Assembly (NCBI GenBank): GCA_028281575.1
Contig: JANQJP010000032.1
Coordinates: 16,855 to 80,854, forward strand
Direction: 5' to 3'
Origin: Cellvibrionaceae bacterium
GTDB lineage: Bacteria; Pseudomonadota; Gammaproteobacteria; Pseudomonadales; Cellvibrionaceae
Length of the DNA: 64,000 bases
Below, in pieces: positions 1 to 9,035 of this stretch. Positions within the stretch are counted from its first letter, which is position 1; every line of letters begins with the position of its first letter. Made by a program: the position numbers and the translations under genes. The notes below the pieces were generated by a model. It had not been told where the DNA came from. It was given only the letters and a program-made list of their open reading frames with translations, and did no database searches.

Positions 1-79
1 AGTCTTCGGGACCGTCTGGGGATTCAATATTAAGCAAAGATTCTTTGGTGTATCCATAACTTGGGTCGAACTCAGTCAT
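1..79 (-). CDS. Partial ORF, truncated by window edge, unknown product
   Basis: An open frame of 26 codons begins at an ATG read from 79 down and runs off the left edge; it starts MTEFDPSYGYTKES. A weak purine stretch (AGGCG) lies just before the ATG. The same frame stays open further upstream to the end of pfkA but has no ATG there, so the true start is uncertain. The peptide is too short to assign. It could be a real gene downstream of pfkA or a chance open frame. Confidence 0.3.
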   Translation of the reverse strand, partial: MTEFDPSYGYTKESLLNIESPDGPED

Positions 80-178
80 TACAGCGCCTGTGTAAATGGT
101 TCTGGGAGTTAAATAATTGGATAGGTGTGCTTTGATTTTAGCAGGGGGCTCCGTTAGAGAAGTGGCTGCCAAGGCTTC

Positions 179-209
179 GTTTTGGCGCAAGCAAAGACCC
201 GGCCAAAAC
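179..209. terminator. Possible hairpin after pfkA
   Basis: An 8-bp perfect inverted repeat, GTTTTGGC (179-186) and GCCAAAAC (202-209), with a 15-nt loop lies 14 nt past the pfkA stop. It has no clear U-tract on the minus strand, so intrinsic termination is only a guess. Confidence 0.3.
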
Positions 210-222
210 AAAGTATGTTGTG

Positions 223-1185
223 TTAAGAGAGCTTGTGACAGAGCTCGATTAGATGTGGATTGAAAGGGCGAGTCATATTTTCCAGTGCGTCGATGATGTC
301 GTGGTGCACAAGTTTATTTGCTTGAATACCGATGCATCGCCCACCGTGCCCCTGCATTAATAATTTTACCGCGTAAGCGCCCATGCGGCTTGCGAGCATG
401 CGATCAAAGGCAGTAGGGGCGCCACCGCGCTGGATATGGCCGAGAATAGTTGCGCGCGTTTCCAGGCCTGTTGCTGTTTCGATTTGATTTGCCAATGCAT
501 CGACGTTTGTGATTTTTTCCGTCACACAGATGATTGCGTGTTTTTTCCCTTTTTCGACGTGGCTGCACAATTCATTAAGCAATTTCTCTTCGTCGTATTC
601 CACTTCCGGGATAAGTGCAAATTCGGCACCGCTGCATATAGCCGCTGCGATGGTGAGGTCACCACAATGACGTCCCATAATTTCAACCACTGAGATGCGC
701 TTGTGCGAACTCGATGTATCTCTCAGGCGATCAATTGCGTCTAATACTGTGTTCAGCGCAGTAAAGTAACCGATGGTGTAATCTGTGCCTGCAACATCGT
801 TATCGATGGTTCCGGGCAAACCTATGCAAGGGAAGCCCATTTCCGTGAGTTTTTTGGCGCCCATATAGGAACCGTCACCGCCGCAGACGACAAGTGCTTC
901 GATGCCATGTTTTTCCAGGTTTTTGATGGCTTCTTTGCGCACGGATTCTTCCCGAAATTCAGGAAAGCGCGCAGAGCCTAAAAAAGTGCCGCCGCGATTG
1001 ACAGTGTCTGCGACAGAGCGCCGGCTCAAGGGTTCAATTTCGTCGTGGTAGAGGCCGTAATAGCCGTTGTGGATACCGAATACTTCCATTTCGTGATAAA
1101 TACCTGTGCGCACAACCGCCCGCACTGCTGCGTTCATTCCAGGCGCATCGCCTCCACTTGTTAGCACACCAATTTTTTTTACCAT
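223..1185 (-). CDS. pfkA: ATP-dependent 6-phosphofructokinase
   Basis: Phosphorylates fructose 6-phosphate to fructose 1,6-bisphosphate, the committed step of Embden-Meyerhof glycolysis, in the cytoplasm. Visible group A1 PFK motifs are the N-terminal [11 protein letters not shown] nucleotide loop, GGDGS (about 102-106), PGTIDND (about 124-130, catalytic Asp 128 in this numbering) and MGRHCG. The 320-residue length equals the E. coli enzyme. I chose the ATG at 1185; the same frame extends 46 codons upstream, but that part is unlike PFK and [12 protein letters not shown] is the classical N terminus. Eno is also in this window, so a full EMP route is plausible. Confidence 0.95.
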   Translation of the reverse strand: MVKKIGVLTSGGDAPGMNAAVRAVVRTGIYHEMEVFGIHNGYYGLYHDEIEPLSRRSVADTVNRGGTFLGSARFPEFREESVRKEAIKNLEKHGIEALVVCGGDGSYMGAKKLTEMGFPCIGLPGTIDNDVAGTDYTIGYFTALNTVLDAIDRLRDTSSSHKRISVVEIMGRHCGDLTIAAAICSGAEFALIPEVEYDEEKLLNELCSHVEKGKKHAIICVTEKITNVDALANQIETATGLETRATILGHIQRGGAPTAFDRMLASRMGAYAVKLLMQGHGGRCIGIQANKLVHHDIIDALENMTRPFNPHLIELCHKLS

Positions 1186-1612
1186 TAGGTTCACCGATTG
1201 ATTGAGTACGTCGTGCTGGTTGCAGCCTCTCGCGTCACGGGTATCGCACAGAATGCGGTATTTTAAAGCCGTGTATGTGTAGCTATTCGAGGCAGATGTG
1301 GCGCCAAATACGCGCTTGCACAAGAGGGCAGGGATTCTAGCAGATTAACACTTCAACGTAATATCCAGGAACGGTGAAATTTCGACTTTTGAACACTGCG
1401 TAGCCAATATTCGGGCAGTTTAGTAAAAGCTATGGTTGTGATTTAGAAATTTAATGGGTGGAGTCAAATCAGGTGTGTATCATCAACTGCCGCCGTCGAA
1501 CGCTCTGGCCTGGGTGTGTTTGATATGCGGCTTCAAATACCCAGCAGCTGCGGTGCTTTCCTATATGGAGTCATCGCTTTCTTTAAAGACATATATATAA
1601 CGGAGACCTTCT
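1186..1612. other. Divergent intergenic region, pfkA / peroxiredoxin
   Basis: This 427-bp stretch separates the divergently transcribed pfkA and peroxiredoxin genes and must hold both promoters. I find no convincing -35/-10 pair, long repeat or RNA gene. A good Shine-Dalgarno (GGAGA, about 1603-1607) precedes the peroxiredoxin start. Confidence 0.5.
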
Positions 1613-2215
1613 ATGGGAGTACTTGTCGGTAAACCCGCACCAGATTTTACTGCACCCGCTGTTCTGGCAAATGGTGAAATTGTTGATGAATTTAATCTCG
1701 CTGAAACGATTAAGGGCAAAAAAGCAGTTATCTTCTTTTACCCTTTGGATTTCACCTTTGTTTGCCCGTCGGAGTTGCTCGCTTTCGACCACCGTGTGGC
1801 AGACTTTGAAAAGCGCGGAACGGTTGTTATTGGTGTTTCAATCGACTCTCATTTCAGTCACAACGCGTGGCGAAATACCTCGATTAACGACGGTGGTATT
1901 GGCCCGGTGAAATATCCATTGGTGGCAGATATTACCCACTCCATTGCTCAGGACTACGATGTTGAATCAGAAATTGGCGTTGCGTTTCGGGGTTCTTTCC
2001 TGATTGATGAAGAGGGTGTTGTTCGTCATCAGGTGGTAAATGATTTACCGCTAGGCAGAAATATCGATGAAATGTTACGCATGGTTGATGCACTTGCATT
2101 TCACCAGGAGCATGGTGAAGTTTGTCCGGCCGGATGGAAAGACGGCGACAAGGGCATGGACGCTTCGCCTGAAGGCGTTGCGGCTTACCTATCAGAAAAT
2201 GCAGATAATCTCTAA
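1613..2215 (+). CDS. Typical 2-Cys peroxiredoxin (AhpC/Tsa type)
   Basis: Reduces hydrogen peroxide and organic hydroperoxides in the cytoplasm. The 200-residue protein has the peroxidatic motif FVCPSE (Cys51) and the resolving motif EVCPAGW (Cys171), so it is a typical 2-Cys enzyme. The C-terminal extension after Cys171 is short. No ahpF reductase is adjacent, so thioredoxin or another reductase probably recycles it. In Pseudomonas a similar peroxiredoxin sits next to rnt-pyrC-motY, which also occur here about 8 kb away; the oxidase island seems to have been inserted between them (inference). SD GGAGA lies 8 nt before the ATG and a strong hairpin follows the stop. Confidence 0.93.
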   Translation: MGVLVGKPAPDFTAPAVLANGEIVDEFNLAETIKGKKAVIFFYPLDFTFVCPSELLAFDHRVADFEKRGTVVIGVSIDSHFSHNAWRNTSINDGGIGPVKYPLVADITHSIAQDYDVESEIGVAFRGSFLIDEEGVVRHQVVNDLPLGRNIDEMLRMVDALAFHQEHGEVCPAGWKDGDKGMDASPEGVAAYLSENADNL

Positions 2216-2266
2216 GCGTGTATTCGCGCTTGGGTTGAGGTTTGCGTACGCTTAGCAAGTCCTAAA

Positions 2267-2298
2267 AACCCGGAACTCGCGCGAGCGAGTTCCGGGTT
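2267..2298 (+). terminator. Hairpin terminator after peroxiredoxin gene
   Basis: A perfect 14-bp stem, AACCCGGAACTCGC (2267-2280) and its complement (2285-2298), closes a GCGA tetraloop. The downstream tract (CCCATATTTCTAT) is only moderately T-rich. Its strength and its place 50 nt after the stop support a terminator role. Confidence 0.7.
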
Positions 2299-2412
2299 CC
2301 CATATTTCTATCTCTGTGGCAGCTTTGAAAGCCAGAGGTATCACGGCATTATTCAAAGATGTCCTGGTTTTTAATAAATGCTTTTCGGTATCCGTTGTGA
2401 GTTCAGGCTCAC

Positions 2413-2448
2413 CAAGTCTTGACAAAGACTTGTATGAATATCTAAAAT
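2413..2448 (+). promoter_or_regulatory. Promoter with overlapping palindrome upstream of gbsR-like gene
   Basis: TTGACA (2419-2424) and TAAAAT (2443-2448) are 18 bp apart and make a good sigma-70 promoter. The -35 lies inside a perfect 8+8 palindrome, CAAGTCTT-GACA-AAGACTTG (2413-2432). Such overlap is typical of a repressor operator, so autoregulation by the downstream MarR/GbsR-type protein is a reasonable inference. A second dyad, AAATTTC/GAAATTT (2445-2468), lies just downstream. Confidence 0.6.
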
Positions 2449-2478
2449 TTCAGTAATTTTTGAAATTTGGAAAAGTCC

Positions 2479-3039
2479 ATGGAGCTGTCTCCCGTTGTCT
2501 CCTCGTTCGTGCAACATTTCGGTGAGATGGGTAGCCGTTGGGGGATTAACAGAACAGTAGGCCAGATCTGCGCGCTACTCGTGATTTCTGAAAAGCCGTT
2601 AAACGCAGATGAAATCAGTGAGACACTGGGCTTTTCCCGCTCCAACACGAGCATGGGTTTGAAAGAGCTGCAGTCGTGGAATCTACTGCGTGCGGTACCC
2701 ATGCCTGGAAGTCGAAAGGACTACTTCACTACGCCGAACGATATTTGGGAGATTGGTCGTACCCTTATCGAAGAGCGGCGCAAGCGGGAAATTGATCCGA
2801 CCTTAAGCTTACTGCGGAATATATTGCTCGAAGAACCCAGTAAGGAAGCCGACAGTTACGCATTAAAGCGCATCGCCGAAATGCATGATTTTATTGAGTT
2901 GTTGGTACGCTGGGTTAACGATATGCAGACGATGAAGTCACAACGTTTACAAAAACTGCTGAAGTTGGGTTCCGGTGTAAATAAGGTATTGGACCTCAGC
3001 GATAAATTAAGCGGCAGGGACAAACGTTCTACCGATTAA
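2479..3039 (+). CDS. GbsR/MarR-family transcriptional regulator
   Basis: A 186-residue winged-helix DNA-binding protein. Residues about 20-75 carry the MarR-like HTH, including a recognition-helix stretch LGFSRSNTSMGLKEL, followed by the wing with GSRKDYF. The C-terminal part is helical, as in GbsR/YvaV-type regulators. I chose the ATG at 2479 because GGAAAAG precedes it at good spacing; a TTG at 2467 would add four residues. It is transcribed toward cyoABCD and stands 256 bp before it, so it may regulate its own gene and the oxidase; there is no direct evidence of its effector. Confidence 0.82.
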   Translation: MELSPVVSSFVQHFGEMGSRWGINRTVGQICALLVISEKPLNADEISETLGFSRSNTSMGLKELQSWNLLRAVPMPGSRKDYFTTPNDIWEIGRTLIEERRKREIDPTLSLLRNILLEEPSKEADSYALKRIAEMHDFIELLVRWVNDMQTMKSQRLQKLLKLGSGVNKVLDLSDKLSGRDKRSTD

Positions 3040-3295
3040 AAAATGCGCAGTTTTTATCGAAAAATCTCAATTATGGGCTAAGTTTCTTAGAAGTGTTGCT
3101 GAAGATGTAATAAGCAAGCGAAATAACCCTTAAAGCCCCGATGGGTATTTGCCCGTTACACCAACCATTAAATAAACCGGCTGAGATAGTGCACGCCGAC
3201 AATTGAGTGGGCAAATAAGCTTGTGGCGCGCCACCACGTATTTCAGCAAAAATATTTATTTCGTTACCGTTTGATTCATTGACTAGAGTTTTTGG

Positions 3296-4153
3296 ATGAA
3301 GAAATCTGTTGTTAAAACGTCGGCGCTCCTGCTTGTTCTCGCAAGTACGCTTTTGTTGAGCGGCTGTAACTATGTGCTGTTCGATCCTAAGGGGCCGATT
3401 GCTGAAGAGCAAAAGAGCCTCATTATTACGTCGATATGGGTGATGTGTATCGTCGTTGTACCCGTGATTATCATGAGTATCTGGTTCCCTATTCAATACC
3501 GTTCTGGGAACAAGAAGTCGGAATATCGACCGACGTGGGAGCATTCGAATCTGATTGAAGCCGTTGTCTGGTCTATCCCCATCATGATCATTCTGGCACT
3601 GGGTACCATTACGTTTTTGACATCCTATTCTTTGGACCCGCGCAAACCCATTGAATCCAAAGAGCCCACGATGGTGGTGCAGGTCGTCGCCATGGATTGG
3701 AAATGGTTATTTATTTACCCTGAATACGAAATTGCCACCGTTAACGAATTCGCAATGCCCGTCGATGTGCCAGTCGAATTTCTGGTGACCTCGGATACTG
3801 TGATGAATTCGTTTTTTGTACCGCATTTGGGCACGCAAATTTATGCGATGTCTGGTATGGAAAACCGCGTTCATTTGATGGCGAGCGAAGAGGGAGCTTA
3901 CAAGGGTTTTTCCGCTAATTACAGCGGTTTTGGTTTTTCCGGTATGAAGTTTTCTGCACTGGCAAAGACGAAAGACGGTTTTGAAGATTGGGTCAACGAG
4001 GTTAAAAATTCCCCTGAAGTTCTCGATGACGAAAATCTTGCTAAGTTAAGAAAAAAATCCCGCGACGTACCGCCAGCGTATTTTTCTTATGTAAACCCAC
4101 TTTTATTCAGCACAATTATCGAAAATTATACTGGAGCGTTGAATGGCGAGTAA
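3296..4153 (+). CDS. cyoA: Cytochrome o ubiquinol oxidase subunit II
   Basis: Subunit II of a haem-copper quinol oxidase that passes electrons from ubiquinol to O2 while pumping protons. The 285-residue precursor has a lipoprotein signal with LLSGC (Cys24), two transmembrane segments (about 41-63 and 85-108) and a periplasmic cupredoxin domain. The CuA ligands of cytochrome c oxidases are absent from the cupredoxin loop, which marks it as a quinol rather than cytochrome c oxidase. It overlaps cyoB by 11 nt. A perfect palindrome GTGGCGCGCCAC (3223-3234) lies in the upstream region. Confidence 0.92.
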   Translation: MKKSVVKTSALLLVLASTLLLSGCNYVLFDPKGPIAEEQKSLIITSIWVMCIVVVPVIIMSIWFPIQYRSGNKKSEYRPTWEHSNLIEAVVWSIPIMIILALGTITFLTSYSLDPRKPIESKEPTMVVQVVAMDWKWLFIYPEYEIATVNEFAMPVDVPVEFLVTSDTVMNSFFVPHLGTQIYAMSGMENRVHLMASEEGAYKGFSANYSGFGFSGMKFSALAKTKDGFEDWVNEVKNSPEVLDDENLAKLRKKSRDVPPAYFSYVNPLLFSTIIENYTGALNGE

Positions 4154-6206
4154 TCATACGGTTGTCACCGAACCGCATTTCTTATTCGGTAAATTAACCT
4201 TCGACTCGATCCCTTATCACGACCCTATTCTGGTCACAACATTTTCGGTTGTTGTCATTGGTTCTATCGGGCTGCTCGGGGCCATTACTTATTTTGGGAA
4301 ATGGAAATATCTTTGGGACAATTGGTTTACTTCCGTAGACCATAAAAAAATTGGCATTATGTACATTCTCACCGCGTTGATTATGTTAATCCGCGGTTTT
4401 TCCGATGCTCTTTTGATGCGCTCACAGCAGGCCATTGCGTTGGCAAATGAATCTGGCGCGGGTTATTTACCGCCCGAGCACTACGATCAAATATTTACCG
4501 CGCACGGCGTCATTATGATTTTCTTTGTCGCCATGCCGCTTATTGTTGGATTGATGAACATTGTCGTGCCCCTGCAAATAGGTGCGCGGGATGTCGCTTT
4601 TCCGTTTTTAAATTCGCTCAGTTTTTGGTTGTTTGTTGTTGGCGCTTTAATGCTAAATATATCGCTCTTTTTGGGCGAATTTGCGGCCACCGGATGGTTG
4701 GCCTATCCGCCGTTGTCTGGCATTGATTACAGTCCCTGGGTGGGGGTGGATTATTGGTTATGGAGTTTGCAGATATCCGGGATAGGAACCCTGCTGACCG
4801 GGGTAAATTTTGTTGTAACAATTTTGCGTATGCGCGCGCCCGGTATGAGCTTGATGAAAATGCCTGTATTTACCTGGACGTCATTGTGCGCAAATGTACT
4901 TATCGTAGCGGCTTTTCCGATTTTAACCGTCACCATTACGCTGCTAACGCTCGATCGCTATATGGGCACTCACTTTTTTACCGGCGACATGGGCGGCAAT
5001 CAAATGATGTATGTCAACCTCATTTGGGCGTGGGGGCACCCGGAAGTTTATATTTTGATTCTGCCGGCCTTCGGTGTTTTCTCCGAGGTTACCGCAACTT
5101 TTTCACGCAAACGTTTATTCGGTTACAGCTCGCTCGTGTGGGCGACTGCAGCAATTATGTTGCTGTCCTTTGTCGTTTGGCTGCATCACTTTTTCACGAT
5201 GGGTGCTGGTGCGAGTGTCAATGCTTTCTTCGGTATTGCGACCATGATTATTTCCATTCCGACCGGAGTGAAATTGTTTAACTGGCTATTCACCATGTAT
5301 AAAGGCAGAGTGGAATACACCTCGCCGATGTGGTGGACGGTCGCATTCTTTATTACATTTACGATCGGCGGTATGACGGGTGTCATGCTGGCGATACCCG
5401 CGGCGAATTATGTGTTGCATAACAGCTTGTTCCTGGTAGCGCATTTTCATAACGTTATTATCGGCGGTGCATTATTTGGCTACTTCGCCGGAATTACTTA
5501 TTGGTTTCCGAAAGCAACGGGTTTTACGTTAAACGAGACGCTCGGCAAATGGGCGTGCGGACTTTGGACGGTTGGTTTTTTCCTGGCCTTTATGCCGCTC
5601 TATGTACTCGGGTTTATGGGTATGACGCGCCGTTTGAATTATTACGAAAACCCCGTTTGGAATATGTGGTTACTGGTTGCAGGTGCGGGCGCGCTGATTA
5701 TTTTATGCGGTATTCTCGTTCAGTTTTATCAGATTTTCGCCAGTATCCGTGATCAACGCCACAATCGCGATATGACTGGCGACCCCTGGAATGGCCGGAC
5801 GCTCGAATGGTCAATTTCTTCGCCGCCACCATTTTATAACTTCGCTTTGCTGCCAGCAGTGCGCGACCGCGATCATTTTCACGATATGAAAAATTTAGGT
5901 CTGGCCTACAAAAAACCGAAGCAATATCACCGTATTCATATGCCGAAAAACACTTGGGCCGGCGTTGTTATTAGCGGGTTTTCGCTGGTAATGGGTATGG
6001 CCATGGTATGGCACATATGGTGGTTGGCTATCCTCGGCACGCTGGGCATGATTGGTTCGTTTATCGTCTATACCTTTGAGAAACAAAAGGACTACTACGT
6101 CGAAATTGATGAAGTGGAAGCTATTGAAAATGCCCATTACGAGCGTGTCGCGCATGCCAATGACAAGCGGGATGACAACGCGGCTCCGGTCACAATTAGT
6201 ATCTAG
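4143..6206 (+). CDS. cyoB: Cytochrome o ubiquinol oxidase subunit I
   Basis: Catalytic subunit of the bo3-type quinol oxidase in the inner membrane. At 687 residues it has the usual extra flanking helices of CyoB. Haem and copper ligands are visible: His121 (TAHGVIM), His299 and Tyr303 in WGHPEVYI (the cross-linked pair), His348/His349 (LHHFF, CuB) and His434/His436 (AHFHNV). All the redox-centre residues expected of an active oxidase are present. It is translationally coupled to cyoA and followed by cyoC after 35 nt. Confidence 0.96.
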   Translation: MASNHTVVTEPHFLFGKLTFDSIPYHDPILVTTFSVVVIGSIGLLGAITYFGKWKYLWDNWFTSVDHKKIGIMYILTALIMLIRGFSDALLMRSQQAIALANESGAGYLPPEHYDQIFTAHGVIMIFFVAMPLIVGLMNIVVPLQIGARDVAFPFLNSLSFWLFVVGALMLNISLFLGEFAATGWLAYPPLSGIDYSPWVGVDYWLWSLQISGIGTLLTGVNFVVTILRMRAPGMSLMKMPVFTWTSLCANVLIVAAFPILTVTITLLTLDRYMGTHFFTGDMGGNQMMYVNLIWAWGHPEVYILILPAFGVFSEVTATFSRKRLFGYSSLVWATAAIMLLSFVVWLHHFFTMGAGASVNAFFGIATMIISIPTGVKLFNWLFTMYKGRVEYTSPMWWTVAFFITFTIGGMTGVMLAIPAANYVLHNSLFLVAHFHNVIIGGALFGYFAGITYWFPKATGFTLNETLGKWACGLWTVGFFLAFMPLYVLGFMGMTRRLNYYENPVWNMWLLVAGAGALIILCGILVQFYQIFASIRDQRHNRDMTGDPWNGRTLEWSISSPPPFYNFALLPAVRDRDHFHDMKNLGLAYKKPKQYHRIHMPKNTWAGVVISGFSLVMGMAMVWHIWWLAILGTLGMIGSFIVYTFEKQKDYYVEIDEVEAIENAHYERVAHANDKRDDNAAPVTISI

Positions 6207-6241
6207 GGCCTGTTCACATTAATTATATGAGAGTAAGTTGA

Positions 6242-6865
6242 GTGAGTACTGAACTAGCCGCCCCGCCAGCGGGCTACACCGGTTATATCGAAGAAGATCA
6301 TCATCACGATTATGGTGGCGACGTTGTATTTGGTTTTTGGATTTACATTTTAAGCGATTGCATATTATTCGCGACGCTGTTTGCTGTATTTGCTGTGCTG
6401 GGTGGCAATTTTGCGGGCGCTCCAGAAGCTGTTGAATTATTCGAACTCGATTATGTGTTGGCAGAAACGGCACTTTTACTTTTAAGTAGTTTTACTTTCG
6501 GCATGGCCATGCTGGAAGCGAACAAAAAAAATATGAAGGGTGTGTTTACATGGCTTGGTGCCACTTTCGCGCTTGGTGCCGGCTTTCTGGTGATGGAAGT
6601 TAATGAATTTATTCATTTTACGCATGAAGGTGCAGCTGCGTGGAGCAGCGGTGCCTGGTCGGCATTTTATGGATTAATCGGTACCCACGGTTTGCATGTT
6701 TTTGCCGGTATGATTTGGATGATCGTGCTTTGGGTGCACTTGTGGCGAGACGGCCTTACTGAAGGCAACCACGTGCGTTTAATGTGTTTAAGTTTATTTT
6801 GGCATTTTCTCGACATTATTTGGATTTGCGTATTTAGCGTCGTTTACTTAATGGGAGTACTGTAA
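6242..6865 (+). CDS. cyoC: Cytochrome o ubiquinol oxidase subunit III
   Basis: A 207-residue membrane protein with five predicted transmembrane helices, homologous to COX3. Visible family features are the early FWIYILSDCILFATLFA helix, HGLHVFAGMIWM and FWHFLDIIWI near the C terminus. It stabilises subunit I and is not redox-active. The start is a GTG, and its stop overlaps the cyoD ATG by one base (TAATG), as in a tight operon. Confidence 0.94.
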   Translation: MSTELAAPPAGYTGYIEEDHHHDYGGDVVFGFWIYILSDCILFATLFAVFAVLGGNFAGAPEAVELFELDYVLAETALLLLSSFTFGMAMLEANKKNMKGVFTWLGATFALGAGFLVMEVNEFIHFTHEGAAAWSSGAWSAFYGLIGTHGLHVFAGMIWMIVLWVHLWRDGLTEGNHVRLMCLSLFWHFLDIIWICVFSVVYLMGVL

Positions 6866-7203
6866 TGGCCGATCACGGTGAAACCACGCACGCTGGTGCG
6901 GCGCATGGCAGCGTTAGAGAATATGTTACCGGGTTACTTCTTTCTATTGTGCTCACAGCAATCCCCTTTGGTGTTGTAATGTCTGGCGCACTTGCAGAAG
7001 GTTTGAGTATCGCGTTAATTTTACTTTGCGCTGTTGGTCAAGTGTTGGTGCAGCTAGTGTTTTTCTTGCACATGAATACCTCGTCAGAACAGTTGTGGAA
7101 TACAACCTCGGCAATTTTTGTGGTGGTATTGGTGGCGATATTAATCGTCGGCTCTATTTGGATTATGCACCACCTCAATCACAATATGTTGATGGGGCAC
7201 TAA
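6865..7203 (+). CDS. cyoD: Cytochrome o ubiquinol oxidase subunit IV
   Basis: A 112-residue small subunit with three hydrophobic helices and the characteristic segment VQLVFFLHMN in the second helix. It assists assembly of the CuB centre in the E. coli enzyme (family knowledge). The next gene starts immediately after its stop at 7204. In enterobacteria cyoE (haem O synthase) would come next, but here a SCO gene does. Confidence 0.93.
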   Translation: MADHGETTHAGAAHGSVREYVTGLLLSIVLTAIPFGVVMSGALAEGLSIALILLCAVGQVLVQLVFFLHMNTSSEQLWNTTSAIFVVVLVAILIVGSIWIMHHLNHNMLMGH

Positions 7204-7818
7204 ATGATGCCTTTGCAGGCTAGCACGATTGTCCGTTCAGCCTTAGCGGTAGCGGTTTTAGTTATCGCCGGACTTATTGCTGTTCTGTTGAGTTCAAGCG
7301 ATTTTGAACTTACTGGTCAGCCCGATGAATTGGGTGGGGATTTTACCTTAAGAAGCATCGACGGTGATGTTTCGCTGAGTGATTATAAAGACAGTGTCGT
7401 CGTTGTATATTTTGGATTTTTAAGTTGTCAAAAAGTATGCCCTGCGTCGATGGGTGTACTGAAGCTTGCGTTTGAATCGTTTGAGCCGAAAGAACTTGAA
7501 CAAATTCAGGGAATATTGGTGAGCATTGATCCTGCGCGAGACGACTTTGCTGAATTGGAAGATTTCACACAAAAATATCATTCTAATATCGTTGGCGTCA
7601 CTGGGACAAAGCAGCAAGTGGAACAGGTTGCAAAAAACTATCGTGCCTATTTTCGCAAATCGCTGGCTGACATGACTGAAGCGGATGAACAATCTAATTA
7701 TGAATTTCGCCATAGTTCGCGCTTTTATATTGTAAATAAAGACGGAAAGCTGGTAGACGCAATGCGACACAGCACTACTTATAAAGAATTGGCGGCGAGA
7801 ATTAGAACCCTAATTTAA
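7204..7818 (+). CDS. SCO1/SenC-family copper chaperone
   Basis: A thioredoxin-fold copper-binding protein of 204 residues. It has one N-terminal transmembrane helix (about 11-30) and a periplasmic domain with the metal motif CQKVC (Cys75, Cys79) and the third ligand His170 in FRHSSRF. SCO proteins usually help metallate the CuA site of subunit II. CyoA here has no CuA, so its role is more likely in CuB delivery or redox sensing (inference). It follows cyoD without a gap and so is part of the operon. Confidence 0.9.
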   Translation: MMPLQASTIVRSALAVAVLVIAGLIAVLLSSSDFELTGQPDELGGDFTLRSIDGDVSLSDYKDSVVVVYFGFLSCQKVCPASMGVLKLAFESFEPKELEQIQGILVSIDPARDDFAELEDFTQKYHSNIVGVTGTKQQVEQVAKNYRAYFRKSLADMTEADEQSNYEFRHSSRFYIVNKDGKLVDAMRHSTTYKELAARIRTLI

Positions 7819-7835
7819 TAGTGAGAGATTGAAAC

Positions 7836-9035
7836 TTGTTTAAAGCAACTAGAATATCCGTTTTACTTTCCGGCATCTGTGCTCTCATTCTAAGCATGGG
7901 CATTGCCCGTTATTCCTTTACGCCAATGATTCCGAGTATGCAGGCGCAGATGGGGATTACCGAGAGTTTGGCTGGGTGGTTGGCTGGCTGGAATTATATT
8001 GGTTATTTAACCGGCCTTTTTATCGTATGGTTGGTGAGTGATTTAAGGGCTAAAGACTTTTTCTATCGCTATGGTTTGCTAGTGACTGTACTGGCGACAC
8101 TTATGATGGCCACGCATGAAAATCGTGTTGTGTGGTACGCGAGTCGCTTCTTCGCCGGAATTTCTAGTGCAACAGGTTTTATGTTGGGTACCGGGTTGAT
8201 ATTAAACTGGTTGCGCCACCACGGGTATAAAAGCGAATTGGGCATTCATTTTTCGGGTATTGGATTCGGTATCGTGGTGAGTGCGCTGGTCGTTGATCTC
8301 ACAAACCTAGACGCACTATTTGCGGTAAATTGGCGCCTACAGTGGGTTGTGCTGGCAGGTGCTGGTTTTGTTTTGCTGATTCCTGCGATGGGTCTCCTGC
8401 CGATGCCCGAGAAAGACGAGATTGAGGTAGCACGAGATTCAGTTAAAAAGTCCGGTGAGAGTGAATTGCCGTCGATGCGTTGGTTGTGGCTAATGCAAGC
8501 GGCTTACTTTTGCGCGGGTTTCAGTAATACGGTAAATGTTACCTTTACTTCGTTGATTACCGAACTGCAGCCGCTTGAAGGTTTGGGTGCAAAAATGTGG
8601 CTGCAGGTGGGTCTCGCGGCTGTTGCGGCGCCGTTTATCTGGGACCGAATTGCACGACGTATCGGTGGTTTAAATGCGCTAAAAGCAGCATTTATTTTAA
8701 ATGTGTTGGGTAATATCAGTCTCGCTCTGAGTACGTCGTTGGCCATGACGGTTTTTGCTTCTACTATGTTTGGCTTTACTTTTATGGGTATTGTGTCGCT
8801 TACGTTGACCACAGTTGGTTTGCGTTACGGACTTAAAGCCACACAGATCATGGCGCGTTTGACCTTAGGTTATTGTGTTGCGCAAATTTTATCTCCGATT
8901 TTATCGGGCATCATCGCCGAAGCTACGGGTAGTTTCCGGCTGCCGCTGTACGCCGTCAGTTGTATTATGATTATCGGCTTGGGCTGTCTGTTAATGGTTC
9001 GCGGCGAGAATAAGAAGCTCGCTAAGATTCATTGA
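7836..9035 (+). CDS. MFS transporter, YbfB/YjiJ family
   Basis: A 399-residue, 12-helix major facilitator. The N terminus (GIARYSFTPMIPSMQAQMG) and WLAGWNYIGYLTG are typical of the YbfB/YjiJ group, whose substrates are poorly known. The start is a TTG preceded by GAGAG. It follows the SCO gene by 17 nt and its stop overlaps the start of the binding-protein gene as TTGA, so the two are translationally coupled. The partner suggests uptake of a chelate or haem-like ligand across the inner membrane, which is inference. Confidence 0.83.
   Translation: MFKATRISVLLSGICALILSMGIARYSFTPMIPSMQAQMGITESLAGWLAGWNYIGYLTGLFIVWLVSDLRAKDFFYRYGLLVTVLATLMMATHENRVVWYASRFFAGISSATGFMLGTGLILNWLRHHGYKSELGIHFSGIGFGIVVSALVVDLTNLDALFAVNWRLQWVVLAGAGFVLLIPAMGLLPMPEKDEIEVARDSVKKSGESELPSMRWLWLMQAAYFCAGFSNTVNVTFTSLITELQPLEGLGAKMWLQVGLAAVAAPFIWDRIARRIGGLNALKAAFILNVLGNISLALSTSLAMTVFASTMFGFTFMGIVSLTLTTVGLRYGLKATQIMARLTLGYCVAQILSPILSGIIAEATGSFRLPLYAVSCIMIIGLGCLLMVRGENKKLAKIH

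Noticed and set aside
4487..5386. Several long reading frames opposite or out of frame with cyoB
   Set aside because: They are shadows of the cyoB reading frame and have no domain or start signal.
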